A stretch of 64,000 nt of DNA, taken from DATFDN01 sp963818725. Its GTDB lineage: Bacteria > Pseudomonadota > Alphaproteobacteria > Acetobacterales > Acetobacteraceae. A model generated the notes under the pieces. The model ran no database searches, was not told where the DNA came from, and saw only the letters and a program-made list of their open reading frames with translations. The stretch covers positions 372,001 through 436,000 of the forward strand of contig CAWFTU010000001.1 in assembly GCA_963818725.1 (NCBI GenBank), given 5' to 3'. This document shows positions 27,338-35,401 of the stretch, one piece after another. A program made the translations under genes and the position numbers. Position 1 is the stretch's first letter. Each line of letters opens with the position of its first letter.

Positions 27338-27364
27338 TTCAAGATAATGACAGCCGGATCTATA

Positions 27365-28178
27365 AGTGATATCGCGATTTTGCAATTGGCTGCCGATGTG
27401 CCCGGGGCCTTTCCGGCGCTGGTGACCAAGGAAGTAAATGCCACTGATCAATTGAGTTCGATCGGATTCGGATGGTTGGCGCTGAACGATGAGGAGGCGC
27501 GGAACCTGGGCATAAGCTCCGGGCCATACCGTGAGGGCCTTGCCACAACAGCGTTTATGCACCGTGCAAGGTGCAACAACAAACATAGCGATATAATATG
27601 CAGCGTATACAGTTATTTTGAAAATGAGCCGACTAGCGGCACTTCGGCTACCTGCCCGGGAGACTTCGGGAGGACCACTCCTCAAAATAGCTCAGAATGG
27701 ACAAGTTCAACTGGCTGGCGTTGCCTCGAGCAGACGAACTTTTGCCTCGAATGCCTGTACCGCCAAAGATGCAGCCCAATCTATTTACACCTCAATTATT
27801 CATCATGTCGGGTGGATTAGGCAGGTGATGGGCCGCGCGGGCCGGAGACCATCGGCCCAAGTCGAGTGTCAGGACACCGTAGTTGCACCGCCACATGGTA
27901 AGTCCGGAATGTTGTCATTAAAGGTAGCTAAGCCCAATTCAGGCCATATGGTACTCTCATTTACGGGAGCGTCCCTGGCGCAAGCGCCGGACGATAAGCA
28001 AGTCCAGCTAAGGCCCACCTCACAGAGCGAAGCGGCATGTAAATATCCTCTGAACCGATCTGATTTGCTCTTTTGCAACCCAAACGGCCCACAGGTAATT
28101 GAAATTGAAGCCAGTGGGGAGGGTTTAGTGCAGGCTACTGCTTGCACCATCAACGGCATAAACGATCATCGAGGGTGA
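27365..28178 (+). pseudogene. Trypsin-like serine protease, 3' half, cut by IS630 copy 1
   Basis: Right after the IS the plus strand reads SDIAILQLAADVPGAF, the catalytic-Asp motif of trypsin-like proteases, then LVTKEVNATDQLSSIGFGWL and more. The catalytic-Ser site reads GGAGACTTCGGGAGGACCA: one extra T (27664 or 27665) breaks GDSGGP, and the continuation LLKIAQNGQVQLAGVASS lies in the next frame. About 95 residues of a non-catalytic C-terminal beta-type domain follow to TGA 28178. The 5' half lies at 31184-31739 on the other strand. Rejoined at the TA site they read FTARHALSDIAILQL in frame, a protein of about 456 residues. The stop is 3 bp before the CHAP gene start, so the two were an operon. 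Confidence 0.86.
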
Positions 28179-28380
28179 CACATGAGCATGAACCGACGTC
28201 AGCTAGCTCTTGGCGCTGTGGCCGGGCTGTCCGCGCTTCCGGCCTCCCCCAGCGTTGGAAAAGCGCAGTCTGTGACCTTCGATCCCGTTCAGAGCTGGGG
28301 GTTCGGGCCACCAGTCTCTAATCTAACTGGTCCGAGTTCAAATCTCAACAGGAACGAAGCCTTCCAAATTTGGGGAGGTT

Positions 28381-29770
28381 TCAAAAGCATTCCTCCTTCT
28401 TTAGTCGGTCTTGAATAACTCGTTCAGGCTGGCTGGCAGGTAACCAGGTGGCGTCTGCGCGCGGGTGAAGCTGGAGCAGGCTGGCGAGGAGAGCCGTCAA
28501 AAGCGCCCGGAGGTGGGCGAGGATCTTGCGGATGTTGTGCCCGCAGCCGCAGAGGACGGCGAAGATGGCGTCGCCGAGCAGGCCCTTGAGGCCGCAGCGG
28601 GCGAGGCGGCCATCGGTCTTCATGTGGCCGATCTCGGGCTCAATCGCACTGCGGCGCTTGAGGAGCCTGGCCAGCCTCGGCGTGATGCCGCGCCGTGAGC
28701 CGCTGATGAGCACCCTGGTGCCCTGCACGCCGTGGCCGCGGTAGCCGCGGTCGACCACGGCGAGGCTGGGGCGGCAAGCCGTCAGGGTCTCGACCTGCTG
28801 GAGGGCCTCGCCGAGCGTGTGCCCGTCATAGGGGTTGCCGGGCATGGAGCGCATACCGACGACGAAGCCCTCGGCGAGGGTGGTGGCGACGCTGACCTTG
28901 GTGCCAAACTCGTAGCGCACCCGCGCCTTGCCCTTGGCGATGCAGTCGACCTCCGGCTCGTGCAGGGCGTAGATCTTGTTCCGGCTCTTGGGTGTCTGCC
29001 GCAGCAGGCGGGTGACGAGTGCCATGCGCGCCTCGATCCGCCTCCGGAGTTGCCCCTGGGGGACAGTGCCGAGCTTGCGGCCGGTGTCGCGCAGGACGCG
29101 TCCCGTGTAGCCCTTCAGCGTGCGCAGCGCCTTGCGCATGCGCCGGAACTGCCGGGCATGGGCGTGACGCCCGGCCTGGGCGGCCAGACGCGGGGCCTTG
29201 CGGTTGTAGTTTTGCCGCAGCCGGATCCCGACCTTCTGCGCCAGCGTCACCAAGGAGCGACGGGCCGTCTCGTAGAGCCGGCTGTCGGTCGGGTGAGCGA
29301 TGGCTTTTTCCATGACGGTGGTGTCCACCACGATTTCGGAGAGGCTGCGCGGCTTCACGGCCCCCGAGGCCCGGCCTGCCTCGACCGTCTTGGTCAGCAG
29401 CCACTCCACGCCCTCTTCGCCGATCCGGCCGCGCCAGCGGCTGAGCGAGGAGGGGTGAAGGGGCAGCCGGTGCTGGAAGAACACCTCGCCGGTGAAGTGC
29501 TGGTAGTACGGGTTCTCCACCCAACGGGCGAGGACGGCCTCGTCGGAGAGGCCGTGGGCGTGCTGCAGGGTACATCAGGCCTGCGACCAGACGAGGGTGG
29601 AGGGCGGGCCGCCCCTCCGGGGAGGGGAAGAAGCCCGCCCAGTGTTCCTCGAACCAGGACCAGTCGATCAGCGCCGCCAGCCGGACCAACTCGTGCTGCC
29701 CATCGATCATGTCGACCAGGCGCGGCCGCCGCAGGTCATCCTGTTCGGCTGGGCGGGGACGGTGCTTCAT
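28381..29770 (-). pseudogene. IS5-family transposase, frameshifted
   Basis: A DDE transposase of about 460 residues: N-terminus from ATG 29770 (MKHRPRPAEQDDL ... WSWFEEHWAGFFPSPEGRPA), DUF772-type start, then VVDTTVMEKAIAHPTDSRLY with the first Asp, LAVVDRGYRGHGVQGTRVLI with the second, and AIEPEIGHMKTDGRL with the Glu. One extra C near 29568 breaks the frame at LVAGLMY; the rest follows one frame over from about 29550. The coding frame runs through the left inverted repeat and ends 22 bp outside the element. Confidence 0.87.
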
Positions 29771-29887
29771 GGTCGCGAGAATCGCAGGGTTTGCCGCCGA
29801 GGCCAACCAAACCGTGCAATTCCACAGCGTCCAATTCGGCGGATTGCTGAACCAGATCAATGCATTGGGAGTTGTTCAAGACCGACT
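28403..29887 (-). mobile_element. IS5-family insertion sequence
   Basis: A 1485-bp element with terminal inverted repeats AGTCGGTCTTGAATAACTC (left) and, reversed, AGTCGGTCTTGAACAACTC (right). It is flanked by the 4-bp direct repeat CTTT (28399-28402 and 29888-29891). It is inserted in the 5' half of the CHAP peptidase gene. Confidence 0.88.
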
Positions 29888-30041
29888 CTTTACTCCGCGC
29901 CGAGAAATACAGGCCCGATCACTGCGGCGCGGTATTTTCTTAATCTGAAGGACAAGAATGAAGATGGACAACCTTACAACCAACAATGGCCGCATGAAGG
30001 GCGCGTAAACCCCTTATAGATCCGGCTGTCATTATCTTGAA

Positions 30042-31126
30042 TCATGCCGCATAGCGCATGGACTTCTGGCGGAAGAAGCTGCGGACCCGGGCGGGCGACT
30101 TGGCCAGCCGACGCATGTGGCTGATGGCGGCCTGCTTGAGCTGCTGTTTGCTGCGCATTGGCGGCTTGCGGGTGACGTGCCGCTTGAGGTCGGCATTCAG
30201 CCCTTCATCCGGATTGAGTTCCGGACTGTGGGACGGCAGGTAGGAGACCTCGATCTGCGCCTTGTGCCGGGCGAGCCACTCACGCACCACCGCCGAACGG
30301 TGCACTGGCAGCCGGTCGAGGATCAGGAACACCTTGCGCCCGGCATCACGGATCAGGCGTTGCAGGAAGCCGATCAGCACCGGCGCCTTGATCGCGCCGT
30401 CCAGCACCTGCCAGCGCAACTCGCCTCGGTTGCTGACCGCCGAGATCAGGCCCCGCCCGATGCGGCGCTGGTTGGGCCGCACGACGGGTGTCTTGCCGGG
30501 GAGCGCGTAGGAACGACCGCGCACGTCCTCGGCGCGCAGCCCGGCCTCGTCGCCCCAGAAGATCACCCCACGCGCCCGCCGGGCCCGGGCGACAATCGCT
30601 GGATACTCCCGGCGCAGCCAATCGCGCACCGCTGCCGGTTGCTGCCCATGGGCCCGCCGCAGCGGCTTTTGCGCGGTGAAGCCCCAGCGTGCCAGGTGCG
30701 TGCCGGTGGTGCGCACCGCCAGGCGCACGCCATACTGGCGGCGGATGAGCGCACCCACCGCCCCCTCCGCAGCCATTCCATGGACTGCGTCCATGGAACC
30801 TTCGGCTGCTCCGCCCGGCTCCACAGCGCAAAGTCCAGGCCCAACTCGTCGGGCACACGGCGGCAGATCAGCCGCTGGATCTCCCTCTCCTGTGCCGTCG
30901 TCAGCAGCTTCTGCTCGTCTGGCTTGCGCCCGCGCTTGCCGCTGACCAGCCCCGTCTCGCCCTGGGCGTCAAAACGCTTGCAGATGTCGAACACGCCGGT
31001 TTGGCTGAGCCCGACCTGGGCGGCGATTGCCGCATAGTTCGCACCGCTCTGGCGCAGGCCGATCACCTGTCGCCGTCTTTCTTCCTGGGCCGCCGGGGCC
31101 AGCTTGCGCATGTCCACGTGCTTCAT
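30042..31126 (-). pseudogene. IS630-family transposase split by the same palindromic insertion
   Basis: Same two-frame structure as copy 1: the HTH frame from ATG 31126 and the DDE frame ending at 30042, separated by the 44-bp palindrome. The catalytic residues are unchanged. Sharing the insertion shows that both copies descend from one already modified element. Confidence 0.9.
30765..30808. repeat. 44-bp palindromic insertion inside IS630 transposase (copy 2)
   Basis: Reverse-complement counterpart of 26571-26614, including the GCGGAG direct repeat at its edges (seen here as CTCCGC). Confidence 0.85.
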
Positions 31127-31183
31127 GTCCGAGGACGTGGTGGCCCTCAGCTTCTATCCAAGATAATGGCAGCCGGATCTATA

Positions 31184-31739
31184 ACGCATGTCGCGCGGTG
31201 AAAACGTCAGAGCCGTCGAGATCATCATCGTAGTCATCCGCTATCTCTGGTACTCCAGCCGCCTCAAAGGATCCGATGCCAGGCAGCACGATTATGAAGT
31301 CGTGCGACCGGGGGGCGCCCTCATCAAGGCATTTTTGTTTTGTTCTGAAATGGTCTAGGCCACCGCGGCTGGGGCATACGCAATGCGCAGCGGTGAGGAA
31401 ATGGCGAGCTGACAGCATTACGCCGGAGCACGTTAAAAGGTATCCGCCGCTTTTGGGCCTAATCAAAAGCCGACCTACAAAAGGGAATTCGGCGCCGCTG
31501 ATGAGAATGCCCTTGCGTTTGTCAGCCTCGCGAATGCGTTCTCGTACCTGCGCGCTGTAGGTTGATAGCTGATATGTAAGCCAAGGTGGGTCGCCCGGAG
31601 ATGGGTTTGCCACGGCCGTTACGGGAGCGCTTCCAATTATGCTGGCTGACAGCACATAGATCAGGAAGCTCAAACTGATGCGCCATGATTGCGCAAACCG
31701 ATTGAAGTTGGGCGGGAGCTGCATGCTCTCAGGGTGCAT
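31184..31739 (-). pseudogene. Trypsin-like serine protease, 5' half, cut by IS630 copy 2
   Basis: Starts at ATG 31739 or 31724. A Sec signal or N-terminal anchor (SWRISLSFLIYVLSASIIGS) is followed by a propeptide-like region and the chymotrypsin-fold start FPFVGRLLIRPKSGGYLLTC, then SGVMLSARHFLTAAHCVC with the catalytic His and a disulfide-type Cys pair. The frame ends at the IS edge (GSDVFTARHA, then L). The catalytic Asp and Ser are on the other fragment at 27365-28178. It is the first gene of the ancestral minus-strand operon protease - CHAP peptidase - proline-rich protein. It is AT-richer than the host genes. The 220 bp upstream (31740-31959) hold no gene that I recognise. Confidence 0.86.
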
Positions 31740-32022
31740 GCGCACCGCTGCTGCCGCAAGATGAGGCGGACGCGGATCGGCTGGCCTGGGCGCTGCCGAG
31801 CCTAGCCGAGGCCGCGATCCAGTAAGCGGCGCAGGGGCTCGTCGGCGGGTGGTAGCAGCCCGAAATGTGTGCCCAGTTCGCATGCACTTTCCTGTGTGGA
31901 CGCATACGGGTGGCTGTCATAGCTTACAATCCTGAGCGAAAATGATAGCTCTTTACTGCGGTATCATGTAGCAGCTGCCACCAACCGGATTGGCCTCGTA
32001 CGCCAGGGCTGATGTCGGCAAG

Positions 32023-32979
32023 ATGGCGGCCATGGCGCAGCACTTCCTTCTCACCGCCGCGGCTCGCTCGCTCAGCATCGTCCAGGTGATGAGCCTGCCC
32101 GGTCAGGAGATCGAGACCCTGTTCATGCGTCTGCGATGGCCCGAGACGGGCGGCGAGCCCGTTTGCCCGCGGTGCGAATGCGCACGCTGCTATGATTGCC
32201 GCCGGGCGGGTGGCCAGGCGCGCTGGCGCTGCTCGGCGTGTCGCCACGACTTCTCGATCACCTCGGGCACTCTGTTCGCCTGGCACAAGCTGCCGCTGCG
32301 CCTCTACCTACTGGCGACCGTCCTGGTCTGCGACGAGGTGAAGGGCAAGAGCATGCTCGCGCTCGTCCGCGATCTTGGGGTGCAATACAAGTCGGCGTTC
32401 GTGCTGGCGCACAAGCTGCGCGAGGCGATGGCGTCCAGCCCGAAGGGGCTGCGGCTTGGGGGCGAGGGCCGCGTCGCCGAGGTCGACGGCGCCTTCTTCG
32501 GCGGCCATGTGCGGCCGGAGAACCGGGTGGCCGACCGGGTGGACCGGCGCCTGGCGAGAGCCGCTCGGGCAAACGGCAGGTCGTGGTGGCCCTGCGCGAG
32601 CGCGGTGGCCGCACCCTGCCGTGGGTGGCGGCGTCCGAGGAGGCGGTGGTCGCGCGCGTGCGCCAGCGGCTTGCCCCGGGCACCGTGCTGCACGCTGACG
32701 AGAGCCCGGCCTGGAACCCGTTGCACGCCCGCTTCGAGATGCGCCGGATCAACCATCAGCAGGGCCACAGCCTGGACGGTGCCTGCACCAACGGCGCGGA
32801 GGCCTTCTTCTCCCGCCTGCGCCGCGGCGAGATCGGCCACCACCACCACATCGCCGGGCCCTATCTCCTCCGCTACGCTCAGCAACGGCGAGCAGGCGCA
32901 CGGCGTCGTCAAGCTGGCGATGCGGCTGGCTCCCTCGGTCGACTTCTGCGGCTACTGGCAACGTTCGCGGGCAGCGTGA
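32023..32979 (+). pseudogene. IS1595-family (ISXO2-like) transposase, frameshifted
   Basis: The zinc-ribbon N-terminus is clear (PVCPRCECARCYDCRR ... RWRCSACRHDFSITSGT), followed by the DDE-type core (GRVAEVDGAFFGGHVRPENR, HADESPAWNPLH, RLRRGEIGHHHHIAGPYLLR). One G is missing near 32562, so the middle lies in another frame. Near 32880 a second, larger loss rejoins the first frame for the C-terminus (SNGEQAHGVVKLAMRLAPSV ... DFCGYWQRSR). It is probably inactive. Confidence 0.85.
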
Positions 32980-33415
32980 CGTCGCCACCCGACACCCGCC
33001 AGCGGACGGCGGTGCCGTCCACCACCCGCTCGACCAGGTCCGCTCCCTGCCGGGTCAGCGCGTTCCGCACCAGCTTGCGGAGCAGATCGAGCGTGCGGGC
33101 ATCGCCGCCGTCGAGGCCGCGCCGCGCCATCACCTCGATGGCGATGTCGCGCACCGCCAGGGGCGACGGCGCCACCCTCAGGATGTCCAGCACCAGGCGC
33201 GGCAGCCCGCCCGGCCAGAACCACTCATTGCGCCCGCGCACGGCCTTCGGCGCGATCGCCGCCACCTCCATCTCCGGCGCGAACAGCCGCAGTACGGCAT
33301 CGACGTGCATCAGGTCGGCGCGGTGTTGCGCCACCTGCCTCTCCAAGGCCGCGATCTGACCAGACAGGGTCGCGTGCTTGTCGCGCAACGCGTGGATGAC
33401 CGGGGATGCAGCCAT
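32909..33415 (-). CDS. IS1595 passenger protein of unknown function
   Basis: A 168-residue frame from ATG 33415 (AGGGAG upstream). The N-terminal coiled coil is HALRDKHATLSGQIAALERQ, and a winged-helix-like part follows (LVLDILRVAPSPLAVRDIAI, then RRGLDGGDARTLDLLRKLVR). It lies inside the IS ends and converges with the transposase, overlapping its 3' end by about 70 bp. Accessory genes of this kind ride with some IS1595 elements; the function is unknown. It might be a regulator of transposition. Confidence 0.65.
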   Translation of the reverse strand: MAASPVIHALRDKHATLSGQIAALERQVAQHRADLMHVDAVLRLFAPEMEVAAIAPKAVRGRNEWFWPGGLPRLVLDILRVAPSPLAVRDIAIEVMARRGLDGGDARTLDLLRKLVRNALTRQGADLVERVVDGTAVRWRVSGGDVTLPANVASSRRSRPREPAASPA

Positions 33416-33523
33416 GGTCCACTCCCTTCCAAAATCCGCAGAAAGGGTCACGGCTGCCCGGCCGCATCACAAGACATCAGTCGGTGGCATTTGCTACATG
33501 ATACCGCTTTACTGCGCGTGGAG

Positions 33524-33541
33524 GTGTGATGTGGGTCACAC
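33524..33541. promoter_or_regulatory. CRP/FNR-like palindrome
   Basis: GTGTGA-N6-TCACAC, which contains the exact TGTGA-N6-TCACA consensus of CRP-type regulators. It lies between the IS1595 element and the truncated hydratase copy, about 260 bp upstream of the intact carboxylase gene. Just to the right, CGCCAGACGTGAAC occurs twice in tandem with a 4-bp spacer (33592-33623 approximately). Function unproven. Confidence 0.35.
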
Positions 33542-33651
33542 TCCGTGAGGCGCCCTCCAAATGAGGTCACTGCACGAAAGTGACTTTTGTGCGCCAGACG
33601 TGAACTGTACGCCAGACGTGAACAGATCTGGAATATGGCTCCTCCGCGTGT

Positions 33652-33716
33652 GCGGCCGGGCGGTTGAGGGTGATCCGGCCGATCCCCTCGCGCATCTCGT
33701 ACAGCAGCTCATCCAT
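33652..33716 (-). pseudogene. 5' fragment of an enoyl-CoA hydratase gene
   Basis: From ATG 33716 the minus strand reads MDELLYEMREGIGRITLNRP, matching the start of the intact hydratase at 22974 (MDELLYEARDGIGRITFNRP). The similarity ends at about 33652, where island DNA begins. The shared upstream region up to the carboxylase start is also conserved between the two loci. Confidence 0.88.
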
Positions 33717-33797
33717 GATCGCCTCCCGGCCATGACTTCTCGCTGCCAGGCTTGCTAGAACCCCCCGCGTCGCACGCCAAGCGTCCCTCGGGAGGAG

Positions 33798-35396
33798 ATG
33801 ATGCCAGACGACACCCCGGTCCGCCCGGCGACACCGGAAAGCTGGGAGCCGGAGCTTGAGGAGCTGCGCGCCCGGATCGCGCGCGCGCGCGAGATGGGCG
33901 GGGCGGAGCGGGTCGCGCGCCAGCGCGCGGGCGGGCGGCTCACGGTGCGTGAGCGCATCGAGCGGACGCTCGATCCGGACAGCTTCCACGAGGTTGGCGC
34001 GATCTCCGGGCGCGGCACCTACAATCCGGATGGCACGCTCGCCTCGTTCCAGCCAGCCAACCTCGTCTTCGGGCGCGGGCGGGTGGATGGACGGACGGTG
34101 GTGATCGCGGGTGACGACTTTACCGTGCGCGGCGGCTCGGCGGACGCCTCGATCAAGGGCAAGCTCCGGATGTCGGAGCAGATGGCGGCGCAGTTCCGCC
34201 TGCCCCTGATCCGGCTGATCGAGGGCTCGGGCGGCGGCGGGTCGGTCAAGACCATCGAGACCACCGGGCGGGCGAATCTGCCCGGCGGGTTGTCCGACGG
34301 GTCCTCGATGGACCTCTGCGCCCTCAACATGGAGCAGGTGCCCGTCGTGGCGCTCGGCCTCGGCTCGGTGGCCGGGCTTGGCGCGGCGCGGCTGGCCGCC
34401 GCGCACTACGCGATCATGGTCAAGGAGCTGTCGGCGGTGTTCGTGGCCGGCCCGCCGGTCGTGGAGCGCCTGGGCGAGCCGCGCAGCAAGCAGGAGCTGG
34501 GAGGCTGGGAGATCCAGGTCGGCTGCGGCGCGGTCGATCACGCGGTGGACAGCGAGGACGAGGCGTTCGCGGTGGCGCGGCGCTTCCTGTCCTACATGCC
34601 GAACTCGGTCCACGACCTGCCGGAGCGCAAGCGCGGCTGGGACAATCCGGCGCGGCGCGAGGGCTGGCTGATCTCGGCGGTGCCGCGCGACAAGAAGCAA
34701 GCCTACTCGATGCGGCGGATCATCGCCGCGCTGGTCGATCGCGAGAGCTTCTTCGAGATGACGCCCGGCTTCGGCCGCCCGATCATCACCGGTCTTGCCC
34801 GGCTCGACGGTTGGCCGGTGGCGCTGATGGCGGGCAACCCGCTGTTTCAGGCCGGGGCGTGGACGGCGGACGCCTGCCAGAAGATCATCCGCTTCGTCGA
34901 CCTGGCGCAGACCTTCCATTTCCCGATCGTGCACCTGGTCGATTGCCCTGGCTTCCAGGTCGGGCTGGCGGCCGAGAGCACGGCGACGATCCGCTGGGGC
35001 GTCCGCGCGGTCTCGGCGATCTGCCAGACCACCGTGCCGTGGTGCAGCCTCATCATCCGCAACGTCTACGGCGTGGGCGGGCTGGCGCACCAGCCGGGCG
35101 GGCGGCTGTCGCTGCGCTACGCCTGGCCGTCGGCGAGCTGGGGCTCGCTGCCGCTGGAGGGCGGGGTGGAGGCGGCCTACCGGGCAGAGATCGACGCCGC
35201 GCCCGATCAGGCGGCGAAGATGGCGGAGATCGATGCGCGGCTGAACGCGCTGCGCTCGCCGTTCCGCACGGCGGAGGCGTTCTGGGTGGAGGAGATCATC
35301 GACCCGCGCGAGTCCCGCCGGCTGCTGTGCGAGTTCGCCAACCTGGCGGCGCCGCTGCGCGCAACGGGGGTCAGCCGGTTCGGGATGCGTCCGTAG
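33798..35396 (+). CDS. Acyl-CoA carboxylase carboxyltransferase (beta) subunit
   Basis: A 532-residue (from the tandem ATG at 33798/33801, GGAGGAG upstream) biotin-dependent carboxyltransferase of the PccB/MccB/AccD5 type. It transfers CO2 from carboxybiotin to an acyl-CoA such as propionyl- or methylcrotonyl-CoA. Both crotonase-like halves are present: the N-half with VVIAGDDFTVRGGSADASIK and the glycine-rich RLIEGSGGGGSVK, the C-half with GFGRPIITGLARLDGWPVAL, PIVHLVDCPGFQVG and NVYGVGGLAHQ. No biotin-carboxylase (alpha) gene is adjacent. The hydratase half-copy upstream suggests a former divergent pair. Substrate unknown. Confidence 0.9.
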   Translation: MMPDDTPVRPATPESWEPELEELRARIARAREMGGAERVARQRAGGRLTVRERIERTLDPDSFHEVGAISGRGTYNPDGTLASFQPANLVFGRGRVDGRTVVIAGDDFTVRGGSADASIKGKLRMSEQMAAQFRLPLIRLIEGSGGGGSVKTIETTGRANLPGGLSDGSSMDLCALNMEQVPVVALGLGSVAGLGAARLAAAHYAIMVKELSAVFVAGPPVVERLGEPRSKQELGGWEIQVGCGAVDHAVDSEDEAFAVARRFLSYMPNSVHDLPERKRGWDNPARREGWLISAVPRDKKQAYSMRRIIAALVDRESFFEMTPGFGRPIITGLARLDGWPVALMAGNPLFQAGAWTADACQKIIRFVDLAQTFHFPIVHLVDCPGFQVGLAAESTATIRWGVRAVSAICQTTVPWCSLIIRNVYGVGGLAHQPGGRLSLRYAWPSASWGSLPLEGGVEAAYRAEIDAAPDQAAKMAEIDARLNALRSPFRTAEAFWVEEIIDPRESRRLLCEFANLAAPLRATGVSRFGMRP

Positions 35397-35401
35397 TGGC
35401 G

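Larger units (their letters stand above)
26198..27362 (+). mobile_element. IS630-family element, copy 1
   Basis: 1165 bp, flanked by TA (26196-26197 and 27363-27364) as expected of IS630/Tc1-type transposons. The terminal inverted repeats begin TAGATCCGGCTGCCATTAT at the left and, reversed, TAGATCCGGCTGTCATTAT at the right. Nearly identical to the inverted copy at 30017-31181; a handful of base differences were seen. Confidence 0.94.
28182..30014 (+). pseudogene. CHAP (TIGR02594-like) peptidase, 5' half, interrupted by an IS5 element
   Basis: ATG 28182 opens a twin-arginine export signal (MSMNRRQLALGAVAGLSALP) and a short mature N-terminus (FDPVQSWGFGPPVSNLTGPS ...). This is cut at 28402 by an IS5-family element and continues at 29892-30014 as GPITAARYFLNLKDKNEDGQ, then WPHEGRVNPL up to the TA target of IS630 copy 2. 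Across the IS5 junction the frame is off by one base. The catalytic half is at 25818-26195. The reconstructed protein is about 240 residues: Tat signal, linker and CHAP hydrolase domain. The gene has been hit by two different insertion sequences and then torn apart by inversion. Confidence 0.82.
30017..31181 (-). mobile_element. IS630-family element, copy 2 (inverted)
   Basis: 1165 bp, flanked by TA (30015-30016 and 31182-31183). It is the reverse complement of copy 1 apart from a few substitutions, for example WGDETG versus WGDEAG and AAIRHMRR versus AAISHMRR. Together the two copies form inverted repeats enclosing 2654 bp. Confidence 0.94.
31960..33507 (+). mobile_element. IS1595-family insertion sequence with passenger gene
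   Basis: About 1.55 kb with terminal inverted repeats GGTATCATGTAGCA (left) and its reverse complement near 33491-33505. It is flanked by the 8-bp direct repeat TTTACTGC (31952-31959 and 33508-33515), the duplication length of IS1595. It carries a transposase and, convergent to it, an accessory ORF. Confidence 0.87.

Noticed and set aside
26196..31183. A composite transposon formed by the two IS630 copies
   Set aside because: The genes inside are halves of genes whose other halves lie outside, which fits inversion of resident DNA, not import of cargo.
31740..31920. Short frames upstream of the island protease
   Set aside because: No recognisable motif, no ribosome-binding site, and composition explains them; one plus-strand frame ending at 31825 could be a gene scrap but cannot be supported.
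33592..33623. CRISPR-like repeat
   Set aside because: Only two 14-bp units with a 4-bp spacer; no array and no cas genes.
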